The translations under genes were made by a program, and so were the position numbers. From Pseudomonas sp. (GTDB lineage: Bacteria > Pseudomonadota > Gammaproteobacteria > Pseudomonadales > Pseudomonadaceae): a stretch of DNA of 5,848 bases. The notes under the pieces were generated by a model. It saw nothing but the letters and a program-made list of their open reading frames with translations, was not told the DNA's origin and did not search any database. Positions 1 to 5,820 of this stretch are shown here, in pieces. Within the stretch, counting starts at the first letter, position 1; each line of letters opens with the position of its first letter. The stretch is taken from NCBI GenBank assembly GCA_003527165.1, contig DPSI01000167.1, positions 1,679 through 7,526 of the forward strand, in the 5' to 3' direction.

Positions 1-1680
1 ACTCGGGACCAGCTCCAGCAATTGAGCGTGGGCCTCGGGGTCGTCGTGTGGCGTGACGCTCCAGATGAGGTCGTCCATTGTCGCCAGGGCGGCCTGCCAT
101 TGTTGGGAGTGGGTGCCGTGCTTCAGGCAGGTCAGCAACAGAACTTTGCTCCACGCCTCTTGCAGCAGTCGGACGACTACCTCCGGAAGGGTTTTGCCGA
201 GCAGGCGCTGATTGAGCGCATGCTCGACTTCCTGACGGGCCATTTCGGCCTTGGCGCGTCCTTCTTCGGCGTCTCGCGTACGCTGCTCCAGGAGCTCGCT
301 GCGGCGGCGCTCATCGCCCGTAAACGCGAGAAAATCGGCAAGCAGCTCGGAAAAGATCGCGGGGTCGTCGACAAAGTCGTTCAGCAGGCGAGACACGACC
401 TGCTCGATCTTCTGATACAAGCTGTCGCGTTGGGCTTCGTCCTGATCGACCCAGCCCATGGCGGCCGAAGCGATCTCGTTAAGCAGGCGGCGGGCCGGGT
501 GGCTGCCGCGGCTGAAGAAAGTCTTGTCCAGAACGGCGACTTTCAGCACTGGGATCTGCAGGCGCCCGATCAGTGCCTTGAGTGAGTCGGGCAGGGTGCG
601 GTCGTCGAGAATGAACTCGAACAGCATCGACACCAGATTTATGACGTCTTCGTCGACTTCGCCGACCACACGCGATTTGCCGCTCTTGGCGCTGACGCGA
701 TACAGGAGCTGCTCGAGCTGGCCCTGCAGGTCGTATTCGTCCACCTGCTGGGGTGCTCGTGACTGAAGATGCGACAGCAGCCGCATCAGGTCTTTGCTTG
801 AGATCGGAACGGCATCGCTAGGCAGATTGCGGGCGGGCAGCGCGCTTCCCCGTAGCTCCGAAAGCAGCGCCTGTAAGGTGCCAAATGCTTCATGAGCGCC
901 CTCGTCAGCGTATGCAGGCGATCCGCTAAAGCCTGAGCGCGGTACGCTGCTTCCCGCCGCGCCAGGGCGGCTGGGCGCGCGGCGCGGCTGGGCCGACTGC
1001 AGTTCCGGCAGGATGCCCGCCGCCACCAGCGTCTGGTTCGATTCGGCGTAGAGTTGTTCGAGGTCCGTCAGCACGTAACGCTCGAACAGCTTGAGAATGA
1101 TCAGCTTGACCTTGATCTCGACGCCCAGGCTGCGGCAGGCCTCGATGAAGTATTCACACAGCTGCTGAGGGCCCAGTGGATTGTTCTTATCGTCTAGCTT
1201 TCTGCTTACCAACACATTCATGCGGGTGGTGAGGTGGCTGAGCGGCTGGCTGGCGCGGCTCATTACCTTGGCGACCATGGTATCGATCGCAACCGATTCT
1301 TCCAGTTCGTCGTTCTGCACCAGCGCCAGGCTTTCAAAAGATGCTTCCTGCTGTGCAGGTTTGCCGATTTCGTATTGATTGAGTTTGGCGAAGGACTCGA
1401 ACACCTGCTGCAGGAAACCGCGCTCGATACCACGGCGCTTCATACGCAGGTCGCGCATGGCTTCGAAGAAAGCGTTCTGTTCGGCATTGCTGGTGGCGCG
1501 GTCAGCTATTTCGAAGAGCGAGTCGTCGGCGTTGTCGAACAGTGTCTGCAGTGCCAGCCGCAGCTGCTGAGCAGCTTTGTCGCGCACGCTGATGAGTGCG
1601 ACAGGTAATCTACCTGCCGGCGAGGTCGGCTTTTGCTCAGGGGCGGCCTTCAGGTGCACCACTTTCGCATCGGTTCGCAT
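1..1680 (-). CDS. DUF1631 family protein, C-terminus beyond the left edge
   Basis: Reading the minus strand from the ATG at 1680-1678 gives 560 codons with no stop up to the window edge, so this is one long gene cut at its 3' end. The start has a good ribosome binding site, GGAGA at 1691-1687, six bases before the ATG. The protein is soluble and mostly helical. I see an N-terminal helical block (about residues 28-220), a low-complexity linker rich in Pro, Arg, Ser and Gly (about 226-258), and a second helical block. The second block contains DKTFFSRGSHPARRLLNEIA (385-404), the signature I associate with DUF1631. A charged, coiled-coil-like stretch follows at about 456-492. There is no signal peptide or membrane segment. 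Family members run to roughly 700 or more residues, so perhaps a quarter is missing. In Pseudomonas this gene sits beside nadC, with ampD/ampE nearby. Some databases have called homologues thymidine phosphorylase; nothing here supports that, and the function is unknown. Confidence 0.85.
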   Translation of the reverse strand, partial: MRTDAKVVHLKAAPEQKPTSPAGRLPVALISVRDKAAQQLRLALQTLFDNADDSLFEIADRATSNAEQNAFFEAMRDLRMKRRGIERGFLQQVFESFAKLNQYEIGKPAQQEASFESLALVQNDELEESVAIDTMVAKVMSRASQPLSHLTTRMNVLVSRKLDDKNNPLGPQQLCEYFIEACRSLGVEIKVKLIILKLFERYVLTDLEQLYAESNQTLVAAGILPELQSAQPRRAPSRPGAAGSSVPRSGFSGSPAYADEGAHEAFGTLQALLSELRGSALPARNLPSDAVPISSKDLMRLLSHLQSRAPQQVDEYDLQGQLEQLLYRVSAKSGKSRVVGEVDEDVINLVSMLFEFILDDRTLPDSLKALIGRLQIPVLKVAVLDKTFFSRGSHPARRLLNEIASAAMGWVDQDEAQRDSLYQKIEQVVSRLLNDFVDDPAIFSELLADFLAFTGDERRRSELLEQRTRDAEEGRAKAEMARQEVEHALNQRLLGKTLPEVVVRLLQEAWSKVLLLTCLKHGTHSQQWQAALATMDDLIWSVTPHDDPEAHAQLLELVPS

Positions 1681-1771
1681 CGAGACTCTCCGGTCGCCTG
1701 CTGATGCAAGCGCTCAACAAAACGTAGCATGCCGCCGCTCATGGGCGGGGCAACGGCTTGTCAGTTGTGGC

Positions 1772-1786
1772 AAATGGCCGCCATTT
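1772..1786. repeat. 15-bp dyad, possible operator
   Basis: AAATGGCcGCCATTT is a perfect 7-bp inverted repeat around a single central base. Arms this close cannot form a normal RNA hairpin, which favours a binding site for a dimeric protein. It lies just downstream of the expected start point of the minus-strand TATAAT promoter, where a repressor would block the DUF1631 gene. The binding protein is unknown. Confidence 0.4.
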
Positions 1787-1809
1787 TGGTGGCGCCAATT
1801 ATCGAATCC

Positions 1810-1815
1810 ATTATA
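1810..1815 (-). promoter_or_regulatory. Candidate -10 box for the DUF1631 gene
   Basis: The minus strand reads TATAAT here, an exact sigma-70 -10 box in the AT-rich part of the gap. It would start a transcript near 1803, with a leader of roughly 120 nt before the ATG at 1680. No recognisable -35 hexamer lies 15-18 bp upstream (candidates such as GCTAGG are poor), so use of this promoter may need an activator. The match could also be chance in AT-rich DNA. Confidence 0.35.
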
Positions 1816-1959
1816 TGCATCTTATTCGTTAGCCTAGCGTGGTTTTGTTTTGGACATGATGCAGCTCACAGATACTCCGCAGAATTCCTGCAAGGCGGTT
1901 TGGAAAAAGCTGGCTAGCTGTCGACCAACCTGACGTCATCGTCGCCGCGTCCGGCCCAT

Positions 1960-1987
1960 GTGTCACGACCAAGCGAAGCTTTATACT
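1960..1987 (+). promoter_or_regulatory. Likely sigma-70 promoter of nadC
   Basis: The -35 box is GTGTCA at 1960-1965 (4 of 6 matches to TTGACA) and the -10 box is TATACT at 1982-1987 (5 of 6 matches), separated by 16 bp. The predicted transcript starts near 1994 and leaves about 20 nt of leader, just enough to hold the ribosome binding site at 2003-2007. The fit of all three elements supports the downstream GTG start at 2014. Confidence 0.5.
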
Positions 1988-2002
1988 CTCGTCGAATTAA
2001 AT

Positions 2003-2007
2003 GGGAG
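2003..2007 (+). promoter_or_regulatory. Ribosome binding site that decides the nadC start
   Basis: GGGAG ends six bases before the GTG at 2014. An in-frame GTG at 1960 would add 18 residues unlike known NadC N-termini, lies inside the proposed promoter, and has no comparable site before it. The start is therefore placed at 2014. Confidence 0.7.
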
Positions 2008-2013
2008 CCCATC

Positions 2014-2862
2014 GTGACCAATATCACCCTTGCGGACCTGTCCGCCGAAATTGAAACCAATGTGCGCAAAGCGCTGGCTGAGGATGTCGGTACCGGTGAC
2101 GTCACGGCACAGCTGATTCCGGCCGAGCGGCTCGCCCGTGCTTCGGTCATCACCCGCGAGGCGGCGGTAATCAGTGGTACGGCTTGGGTGGATGCGGTAT
2201 TCCGACAGCTGGATCCACGCGTTGCGGTGCATTGGCAGGTGGCTGATGGCGAGCAGGTCGTGGCCGACCGTGTCCTGTTTCATCTCGAAGGTCCTGCGCG
2301 TGCGCTACTCAGTGGCGAGCGTGTGGCGCTGAATTTCCTGCAGACGCTATCAGGCGTCGCCACCCGCTGCCGGTACTACGCCGATCTCGTCGAAGGCACC
2401 GGCGTGCGGCTGCTTGATACGCGCAAGACCGTTCCTGGACTGCGCCTGGCGCAGAAGTACGCCGTCACTTGTGGCGGTTGTCATAACCATCGGATCGGTC
2501 TGTACGATGCCTTCCTGATCAAGGAAAACCATATCACCGCCTGCGGTGGCATCGCCCAAGCCGTTGCGGCCGCTCATAGCATCGCGCCGGGCAAGCCGGT
2601 AGAAGTCGAAGTGGAGAATCTTGACGAGCTCGAGCAGGCGCTACGTGCTGGCGCCGATGTGGTGATGCTCGATGAACTGAGTCTGGCCGACATGCGTACC
2701 GCGGTAAGCATTGCGGCGGGGCGGGCGAAGCTGGAGGCGTCGGGCGGGATAGATGATGAGACGCTACGTGCATTTGCCGAAACCGGCGTGGACTACATTT
2801 CGATCGGCGCTCTGACCAAGCATGTCCGGGCAATCGATCTGTCGATGCGTCTGACTCAATAG
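2014..2862 (+). CDS. nadC: Nicotinate-nucleotide pyrophosphorylase (carboxylating), quinolinate phosphoribosyltransferase
   Basis: This cytosolic enzyme joins quinolinate to PRPP to give nicotinate mononucleotide, CO2 and pyrophosphate, the step feeding the de novo route to NAD. The protein is 282 residues, normal for the family, and looks complete. Visible motifs are EDVGTGDVT (23-31), [17 protein letters not shown] (101-117), [10 protein letters not shown] (135-144), KYAV followed by GGCHNHR (148-160), LIKENH (168-173), EVEVEN (197-202), MLDE (218-221), EASGGI (241-246) and [12 protein letters not shown] (258-269). These supply the conserved basic and acidic residues of the quinolinate and PRPP sites in the C-terminal barrel. 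The start is GTG with a clear ribosome binding site. The gene is divergent from the DUF1631 gene and convergent with zapG, and it appears to be transcribed alone. I see no NAD-repressor site that I recognise. Confidence 0.97.
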   Translation: MTNITLADLSAEIETNVRKALAEDVGTGDVTAQLIPAERLARASVITREAAVISGTAWVDAVFRQLDPRVAVHWQVADGEQVVADRVLFHLEGPARALLSGERVALNFLQTLSGVATRCRYYADLVEGTGVRLLDTRKTVPGLRLAQKYAVTCGGCHNHRIGLYDAFLIKENHITACGGIAQAVAAAHSIAPGKPVEVEVENLDELEQALRAGADVVMLDELSLADMRTAVSIAAGRAKLEASGGIDDETLRAFAETGVDYISIGALTKHVRAIDLSMRLTQ

Positions 2863-2906
2863 AGCACGCACCAAGGCGGCACCGAAGTGCCGCCGACTGA
2901 CTCAAT
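2851..2906. repeat. 10-nt direct repeat bracketing the nadC/zapG hairpin
   Basis: CTGACTCAAT occurs at 2851-2860, running into the nadC stop codon, and again at 2897-2906, covering the zapG stop codon on the other strand. The copies are 46 bp apart, with the hairpin between them. Each encodes the last residues of its gene, in opposite orientation. Confidence 0.6.
2875..2894. terminator. Hairpin between convergent nadC and zapG, probable bidirectional terminator
   Basis: GGCGGCAC and GTGCCGCC form a perfect 8-bp GC-rich stem around a CGAA loop, 12 nt after the nadC stop and 7 nt after the zapG stop on the other strand. Neither side is followed directly by a T-tract: the plus strand continues GACTGACTC and the minus strand continues TTGGTGCG. 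It is therefore not a textbook intrinsic terminator, though its place between two gene ends argues for a role in 3'-end formation or transcript stability. Confidence 0.55.
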
Positions 2907-3333
2907 GCTTGCTTTTCAGTCCAAAGTTCTCGTGCAACGTGCCGGGGACGTCGGCGTCCTTGGGCGCGTAATCCTTCGGCGGCTCGGTGAACGTTGGAGA
3001 ATTGAGGCGCTCCCGATGGCTGTGGCTTTCCTCACTGTGCAGCGCGGCGAGCAGGCGCTGCCGGGTCTGCTCGTCGAGCGCGAGTTTGTCGGCGCCTTCG
3101 GACAGGTGGTCCTGCATGTCCTGATAACTGTTGGTCAGCTTGCGCAACAGGCTGGCCGTCGTATTGAAATGAGTCACCACTTCGCTTTGATAGGTGTCGA
3201 AGCGCTCCTGCAGTTCATCCACCTGACGCTGTGTGCTGTTCGGCGCGCTGTTTCGCGCGATCAAATAACCAATAGCGATGCCGGCAATCACGCCGACGAT
3301 TGGGAGCAACCAGGTCGCGAGGGTCTGTTCCAC
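2902..3333 (-). CDS. zapG: ZapG/YhcB family (DUF1043) membrane-anchored coiled-coil protein
   Basis: The product is 143 residues, close to the roughly 130 of E. coli YhcB. One N-terminal membrane helix (about 7-27, WLLPIVGVIAGIAIGYLIA) acts as an uncleaved anchor. It is followed by a coiled-coil-like segment (about 34-75) with the family pattern of QVDELQERFDTYQSEVVTHF, and then a polar, probably disordered tail with PPKDYAPK (118-125), which matches the conserved C-terminal motif of the family. In E. coli this inner-membrane protein affects division, cell shape and envelope synthesis, and it was renamed ZapG for its Z-ring association. That role is transferred from the family, not shown here. 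The start is GTG at 3333 with GAGGA at 3345-3341, seven bases upstream. The gene is divergent from the hydrolase and convergent with nadC. Confidence 0.88.
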   Translation of the reverse strand: MEQTLATWLLPIVGVIAGIAIGYLIARNSAPNSTQRQVDELQERFDTYQSEVVTHFNTTASLLRKLTNSYQDMQDHLSEGADKLALDEQTRQRLLAALHSEESHSHRERLNSPTFTEPPKDYAPKDADVPGTLHENFGLKSKH

Positions 3334-3340
3334 GAGTACT

Positions 3341-3345
3341 TCCTC
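3341..3345 (-). promoter_or_regulatory. Ribosome binding site of zapG
   Basis: The minus strand reads GAGGA, seven bases before the GTG start. This fixes the start at 3333. No ATG fits the family N-terminus, since the membrane helix begins within seven residues of this GTG. Confidence 0.7.
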
Positions 3346-3365
3346 TATATAAACGGCGTGCAGTG

Positions 3366-3473
3366 CAGGCCGTGAAAAAAACCATGTGATGGGATCAGGC
3401 AGGGCGGCTACCAGGCCAGAGGCAACTGATCCGGGTTCTGCACCGCCTTATGCAGTGGTTTTCCCACGGCCTG
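3366..3473. repeat. Nested inverted repeats in the zapG/hydrolase gap
   Basis: The outer arms are CAGGCCGTGAAAAAAACCA (3366-3384) and TGGTTTTCCCACGGCCTG (3456-3473). They pair over 9 bp at the ends, then with two mismatches and one bulge up to the CCA/TGG end. Inside them are a perfect 7-bp pair, GGATCAG (3392-3398) with CTGATCC (3426-3432), and a perfect 5-bp hairpin, CTGCA (3438-3442) with TGCAG (3451-3455). Together they could fold as a three-way junction. The whole lies upstream of both divergent genes. It could be a structured leader or small RNA, the remnant of an inverted-repeat element, or coincidence. Confidence 0.45.
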
Positions 3474-3478
3474 ATACG

Positions 3479-3506
3479 TTAACGTCTCGTACCTGCCCTG
3501 TATACC
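3479..3506 (+). promoter_or_regulatory. Candidate promoter of the hydrolase gene, with a palindrome over the -35 box
   Basis: TTAACG (3479-3484, 4 of 6 matches to -35) and TATACC (3501-3506, 4 of 6 matches to -10) are 16 bp apart. A transcript would start near 3513, giving a leader of about 70 nt. The perfect 10-bp palindrome ACGTTAACGT (3476-3485) covers the -35 box and could be an operator. Both hexamers are only moderate matches. Confidence 0.3.
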
Positions 3507-3569
3507 GCGAAGCGATGCGAGCGGCCTCAGGCGATGTAAGCGAGACGAGTCGACTTGCCCCAAGGTCAC

Positions 3570-3573
3570 GGAG
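3570..3573 (+). promoter_or_regulatory. Ribosome binding site that decides the hydrolase start
   Basis: GGAG lies eight bases before the TTG at 3582. An in-frame TTG at 3555 would add nine residues but has no good site in front of it. I prefer 3582. Confidence 0.55.
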
Positions 3574-3581
3574 TTATTTTC

Positions 3582-4208
3582 TTGAAACGTGAAAACCCTA
3601 TCTCGATCGAAGGCCCGGCCGGCGTGCTGGAAGGCTTGTACTTCGATCAACCGGATGCGCGCGGACTGGCATTGATCTGTCACCCCAACCCAGTCAAGGG
3701 CGGGACCATGCTGAACAAGGTGGTCTCGACGCTGCAGCGCACGGCCCGTGATGCGGGCTACGTGACGCTTCGCTTCAACTTTCGCGGAGTCGGCGGCAGT
3801 GCTGGCAGTCATGATATGAACACGGGCGAAGTCGACGATGCCGAGGCTGCGCTGAAGTGGTTGCGCGCACAGCATCCTGAACTGCCTCTGACTTTACTCG
3901 GGTTTTCTTTTGGCGGTTTCGTTGCAGCGACGCTGGCTGGGCGCGTCGAGGCGCGTGGAGAGTCGCTGGAAAAACTGTTCATGGTCGCGCCGGCAGTTTC
4001 GCGACTGGCGGATCAGCCGCTGGCCGAGCGTTGTGCCCTCACCATCATCCAGCCGGATGATGACGAAGTGATCGACCCGATCTCGGTGCATGCCTTCTCC
4101 GCGGAGCTTCAGCGTCCCTACGAGCTGCTGAAAGTGGCAGAATGCGGCCACTTTTTCCACGGCAAACTGGTGGAGCTGAAAGAGCTGGTGGCGCCGCGGC
4201 TGGCCTAG
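3582..4208 (+). CDS. Small alpha/beta hydrolase (COG2945-type, dienelactone-hydrolase-like)
   Basis: From the TTG at 3582 the protein has 208 residues and is a single compact alpha/beta-hydrolase domain without a lid insertion, signal peptide or membrane helix, so it is cytosolic. Visible landmarks are CHPNPVKGGTMLNKVV (33-48, the oxyanion-side HPNP motif), RFNFRGVGGSAGSHD (64-78), the nucleophile elbow GFSFGG (107-112) with Ser109, a likely acid Asp161 in QPDDDEVIDP, and His190 in ECGHFFHG. The catalytic triad therefore looks intact. The family acts on ester or similar bonds, but the natural substrate is unknown. The gene is followed 98 nt later by trpS on the same strand, an order I recall in other Pseudomonas, so they may be co-transcribed. 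The start codon is less certain than the rest; TTG at 3555 is the alternative. Confidence 0.88.
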   Translation: MKRENPISIEGPAGVLEGLYFDQPDARGLALICHPNPVKGGTMLNKVVSTLQRTARDAGYVTLRFNFRGVGGSAGSHDMNTGEVDDAEAALKWLRAQHPELPLTLLGFSFGGFVAATLAGRVEARGESLEKLFMVAPAVSRLADQPLAERCALTIIQPDDDEVIDPISVHAFSAELQRPYELLKVAECGHFFHGKLVELKELVAPRLA

Positions 4209-4306
4209 CGAGCTGACGGCTGTGCGGGTCGTGCCACCTGGCCTACGTAGCCGCGCCCTTTCAACGGCCCGCTAGCCGCTTGCGCTGACTGAATCGAGAT
4301 AATCGT

Positions 4307-5665
4307 ATGAAAACCCGAATCCTTACCGGTATCACCACCACAGGCACGCCCCATCTGGGCAACTACGCGGGTGCCATCCGGCCGGCGATCATGGCCAGCC
4401 GGGAAGCCGATGCCGACTCCTTTTATTTTCTCGCCGATTACCACGCGTTGATCAAGTGCGACGACCCGTTGCGTATCCAGCAGTCGCGTCTGGAGATCGC
4501 CGCCACCTGGTTGGCCTGTGGGCTGGATGCGGACCGGGTGACCTTTTATCGCCAATCCGATATCCCCGAAATCCCGGAGCTGACCTGGCTGTTGACTTGC
4601 GTCGCTGGCAAGGGCCTGCTGAACCGCGCTCATGCCTACAAGGCATCGGTGGACAGGAACGTCGAGCTGGGCGAGGACCCTGACGCCGGCATCACCATGG
4701 GGTTGTTCAGCTATCCGGTGCTGATGGCGGCGGACATTCTGATGTTCAACGCTCACAAGGTACCGGTCGGGCGTGATCAGATTCAGCATGTGGAGATGGC
4801 ACGCGATATCGCCCAGCGCTTCAATCACCTGTTCGGCAACGGCAAGGAGCTGTTCACCTTGCCGGCTGCGGTGATCGAGGAAGGCGTGGCGACTTTGCCG
4901 GGCCTCGACGGCCGCAAAATGTCGAAGAGCTACGACAACACCATCCCCCTGTTTGCCAGCGCCAAGGCGCTGAAGAGCACCATCGCCCGCATCGTCACCG
5001 ACTCGAAGCTGCCGGGCGAACCGAAAGACCCGGACGACTCTCACCTGTTCACGATTTACCAGGCCTTCGCGACGCCGTCGCAACTGGCCGAGTTCCGCGC
5101 CGAGCTGGTCGGCGGGCTGGCCTGGGGCGAGGCCAAAGCGCGTCTGTTCCAGCTGCTCGACAACGAACTTGGCGAGGCGCGCGAACGCTACCACGCATTG
5201 ATGCAGCGTCCCGGTGATCTGGAAGACATCCTGCAGGCGGGTGCCGCCAAGGCGCGCAAGGTCGCTACGCCGTTCCTCGGCGAGCTGCGTGAGGCGGTCG
5301 GGCTGCGCAATTTTCGTAGCGAGGTGGCAAACGCCACGCCGGTCAAGAAGAAAGGCGGCAAGGCTGCGCGTTTCGCCAGTTTTCGTGAAAACGACGGCAG
5401 CTTCCGCTTCCGCTTTTTCGCTGCCGATGGCGAAGAGTTGTTGTTGTCACGCCCGTTCAGCGATCCCAAGGCGATAGGCGTGATCAGCCAGCGCCTGATT
5501 GCTCAGGGTGTAAACGCGCTGGAATTGCGGGCAGACGAAGACAATCAATTCACCTTGTGGCTGGACGGCGAATGTATCGCTGACAGCCCCGGCTACGCCG
5601 ATGAAGAGGCGCTGGAAGCCGCCATGCTGCGCCTGCGTCAGGCATTGGCGACACTCGCCGTGTAA
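4307..5665 (+). CDS. trpS: Tryptophanyl-tRNA synthetase with C-terminal DUF1508-like extension
   Basis: This class I aminoacyl-tRNA synthetase charges tRNA-Trp with tryptophan in the cytosol, using ATP. The Rossmann catalytic domain carries the HIGH-type motif in GTPHLGNY (13-20) and the KMSKS loop exactly in GRKMSKSYD (202-210). Between them are [13 protein letters not shown] (135-147) and [16 protein letters not shown] (154-169), the usual tryptophan-pocket and dimer-side segments. The helical anticodon-binding part runs to about residue 335. At 452 residues it is over 100 longer than the roughly 330 of E. coli TrpS. The extra part begins with a basic linker (KKKGGKAAR, 347-355), then a segment with [16 protein letters not shown] and ADGEELLLS (356-381) that resembles a DUF1508/YegP unit. 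Pseudomonas TrpS proteins of about 450 residues are known, so this is a lineage trait, not an assembly fusion. The ATG start has only a weak ribosome binding site (GAG, 4296-4298). Confidence 0.97.
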   Translation: MKTRILTGITTTGTPHLGNYAGAIRPAIMASREADADSFYFLADYHALIKCDDPLRIQQSRLEIAATWLACGLDADRVTFYRQSDIPEIPELTWLLTCVAGKGLLNRAHAYKASVDRNVELGEDPDAGITMGLFSYPVLMAADILMFNAHKVPVGRDQIQHVEMARDIAQRFNHLFGNGKELFTLPAAVIEEGVATLPGLDGRKMSKSYDNTIPLFASAKALKSTIARIVTDSKLPGEPKDPDDSHLFTIYQAFATPSQLAEFRAELVGGLAWGEAKARLFQLLDNELGEARERYHALMQRPGDLEDILQAGAAKARKVATPFLGELREAVGLRNFRSEVANATPVKKKGGKAARFASFRENDGSFRFRFFAADGEELLLSRPFSDPKAIGVISQRLIAQGVNALELRADEDNQFTLWLDGECIADSPGYADEEALEAAMLRLRQALATLAV

Positions 5666-5734
5666 TCATCCCGCAGGGATTCGCCGATGCTGTTGCTGGC
5701 GGGGCCCTGCTGATCCCCTGATACCACTCGAGGC

Positions 5735-5746
5735 TCAAGCGCTTGA
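5735..5746. repeat. 12-bp perfect palindrome between trpS and zapE
   Basis: TCAAGCGCTTGA is its own reverse complement. With no loop it is more likely a dimer-binding DNA site than a hairpin. It sits 15 bp upstream of the candidate zapE -35 box, a position that suits an activator or upstream operator. Confidence 0.4.
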
Positions 5747-5760
5747 ACGACCTGCGTAAA

Positions 5761-5789
5761 TTGCCCATCACCGAGGGCGCGGCTAAAGT
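5761..5789 (+). promoter_or_regulatory. Candidate promoter of zapE
   Basis: TTGCCC (5761-5766, 4 of 6 matches to -35) and TAAAGT (5784-5789, 4 of 6 matches to -10) have the ideal 17-bp spacing. The transcript would start near 5796, leaving a leader of about 25 nt before the ATG at 5821. This would let zapE be expressed separately from trpS. Confidence 0.35.
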
Positions 5790-5820
5790 GTCGGCCCCGT
5801 TTCACTAGGCAGACCCCGCC

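Larger units (their letters stand above)
1681..2013. other. Divergent intergenic region between the DUF1631 gene and nadC
   Basis: This 333-nt stretch has no convincing gene. Its middle (about 1795-1860) is clearly more AT-rich than the flanking coding DNA, as expected for a two-way promoter region. It holds a 15-bp dyad (1772-1786), a perfect TATAAT on the minus strand (1815-1810), a CGAAT/ATTCG inverted pair (1803-1807 and 1824-1828), the palindrome TGACGTCA (1931-1938), and a likely nadC promoter at its right end. I looked for the tRNA that I recall near nadC in P. aeruginosa and saw no cloverleaf or TΨC-arm motif. Confidence 0.7.

Noticed and set aside
22..585. Long plus-strand open frame of 187 codons
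   Set aside because: It is antisense to the DUF1631 gene, which is open for 560 codons with recognisable family sequence and a good start. The plus-strand translation looks like nothing I recognise.
1681..2013. tRNA gene expected near nadC
   Set aside because: No acceptor stem, anticodon arm or TΨC motif could be found on either strand.
3346..3351. TATATA before zapG as a -10 box
   Set aside because: A transcript from it would start at or after the ribosome binding site, leaving no usable leader, and its -35 match is poor.
2887..3375. 162-codon plus-strand open frame
   Set aside because: It is a shadow of zapG, whose membrane helix, coiled coil and family tail read clearly on the minus strand.
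4243..4250. CTACGTAG palindrome between the hydrolase and trpS
   Set aside because: Eight-base palindromes are frequent by chance, and no promoter or terminator context supports it.
4296..4303. GATAAT just before trpS as a -10 box
   Set aside because: It ends only three bases before the ATG and has no -35 box at a workable spacing (TTGCGC is only 12 bp away).
4205..5194. 329-codon minus-strand open frame
   Set aside because: It lies opposite trpS, which has exact synthetase motifs. Long antisense frames are common in GC-rich coding DNA.
5668..5680. ATCCC-GCA-GGGAT hairpin just after trpS as a terminator
   Set aside because: The stem is only 5 bp with a 3-nt loop and no T-tract follows, so I cannot support termination.
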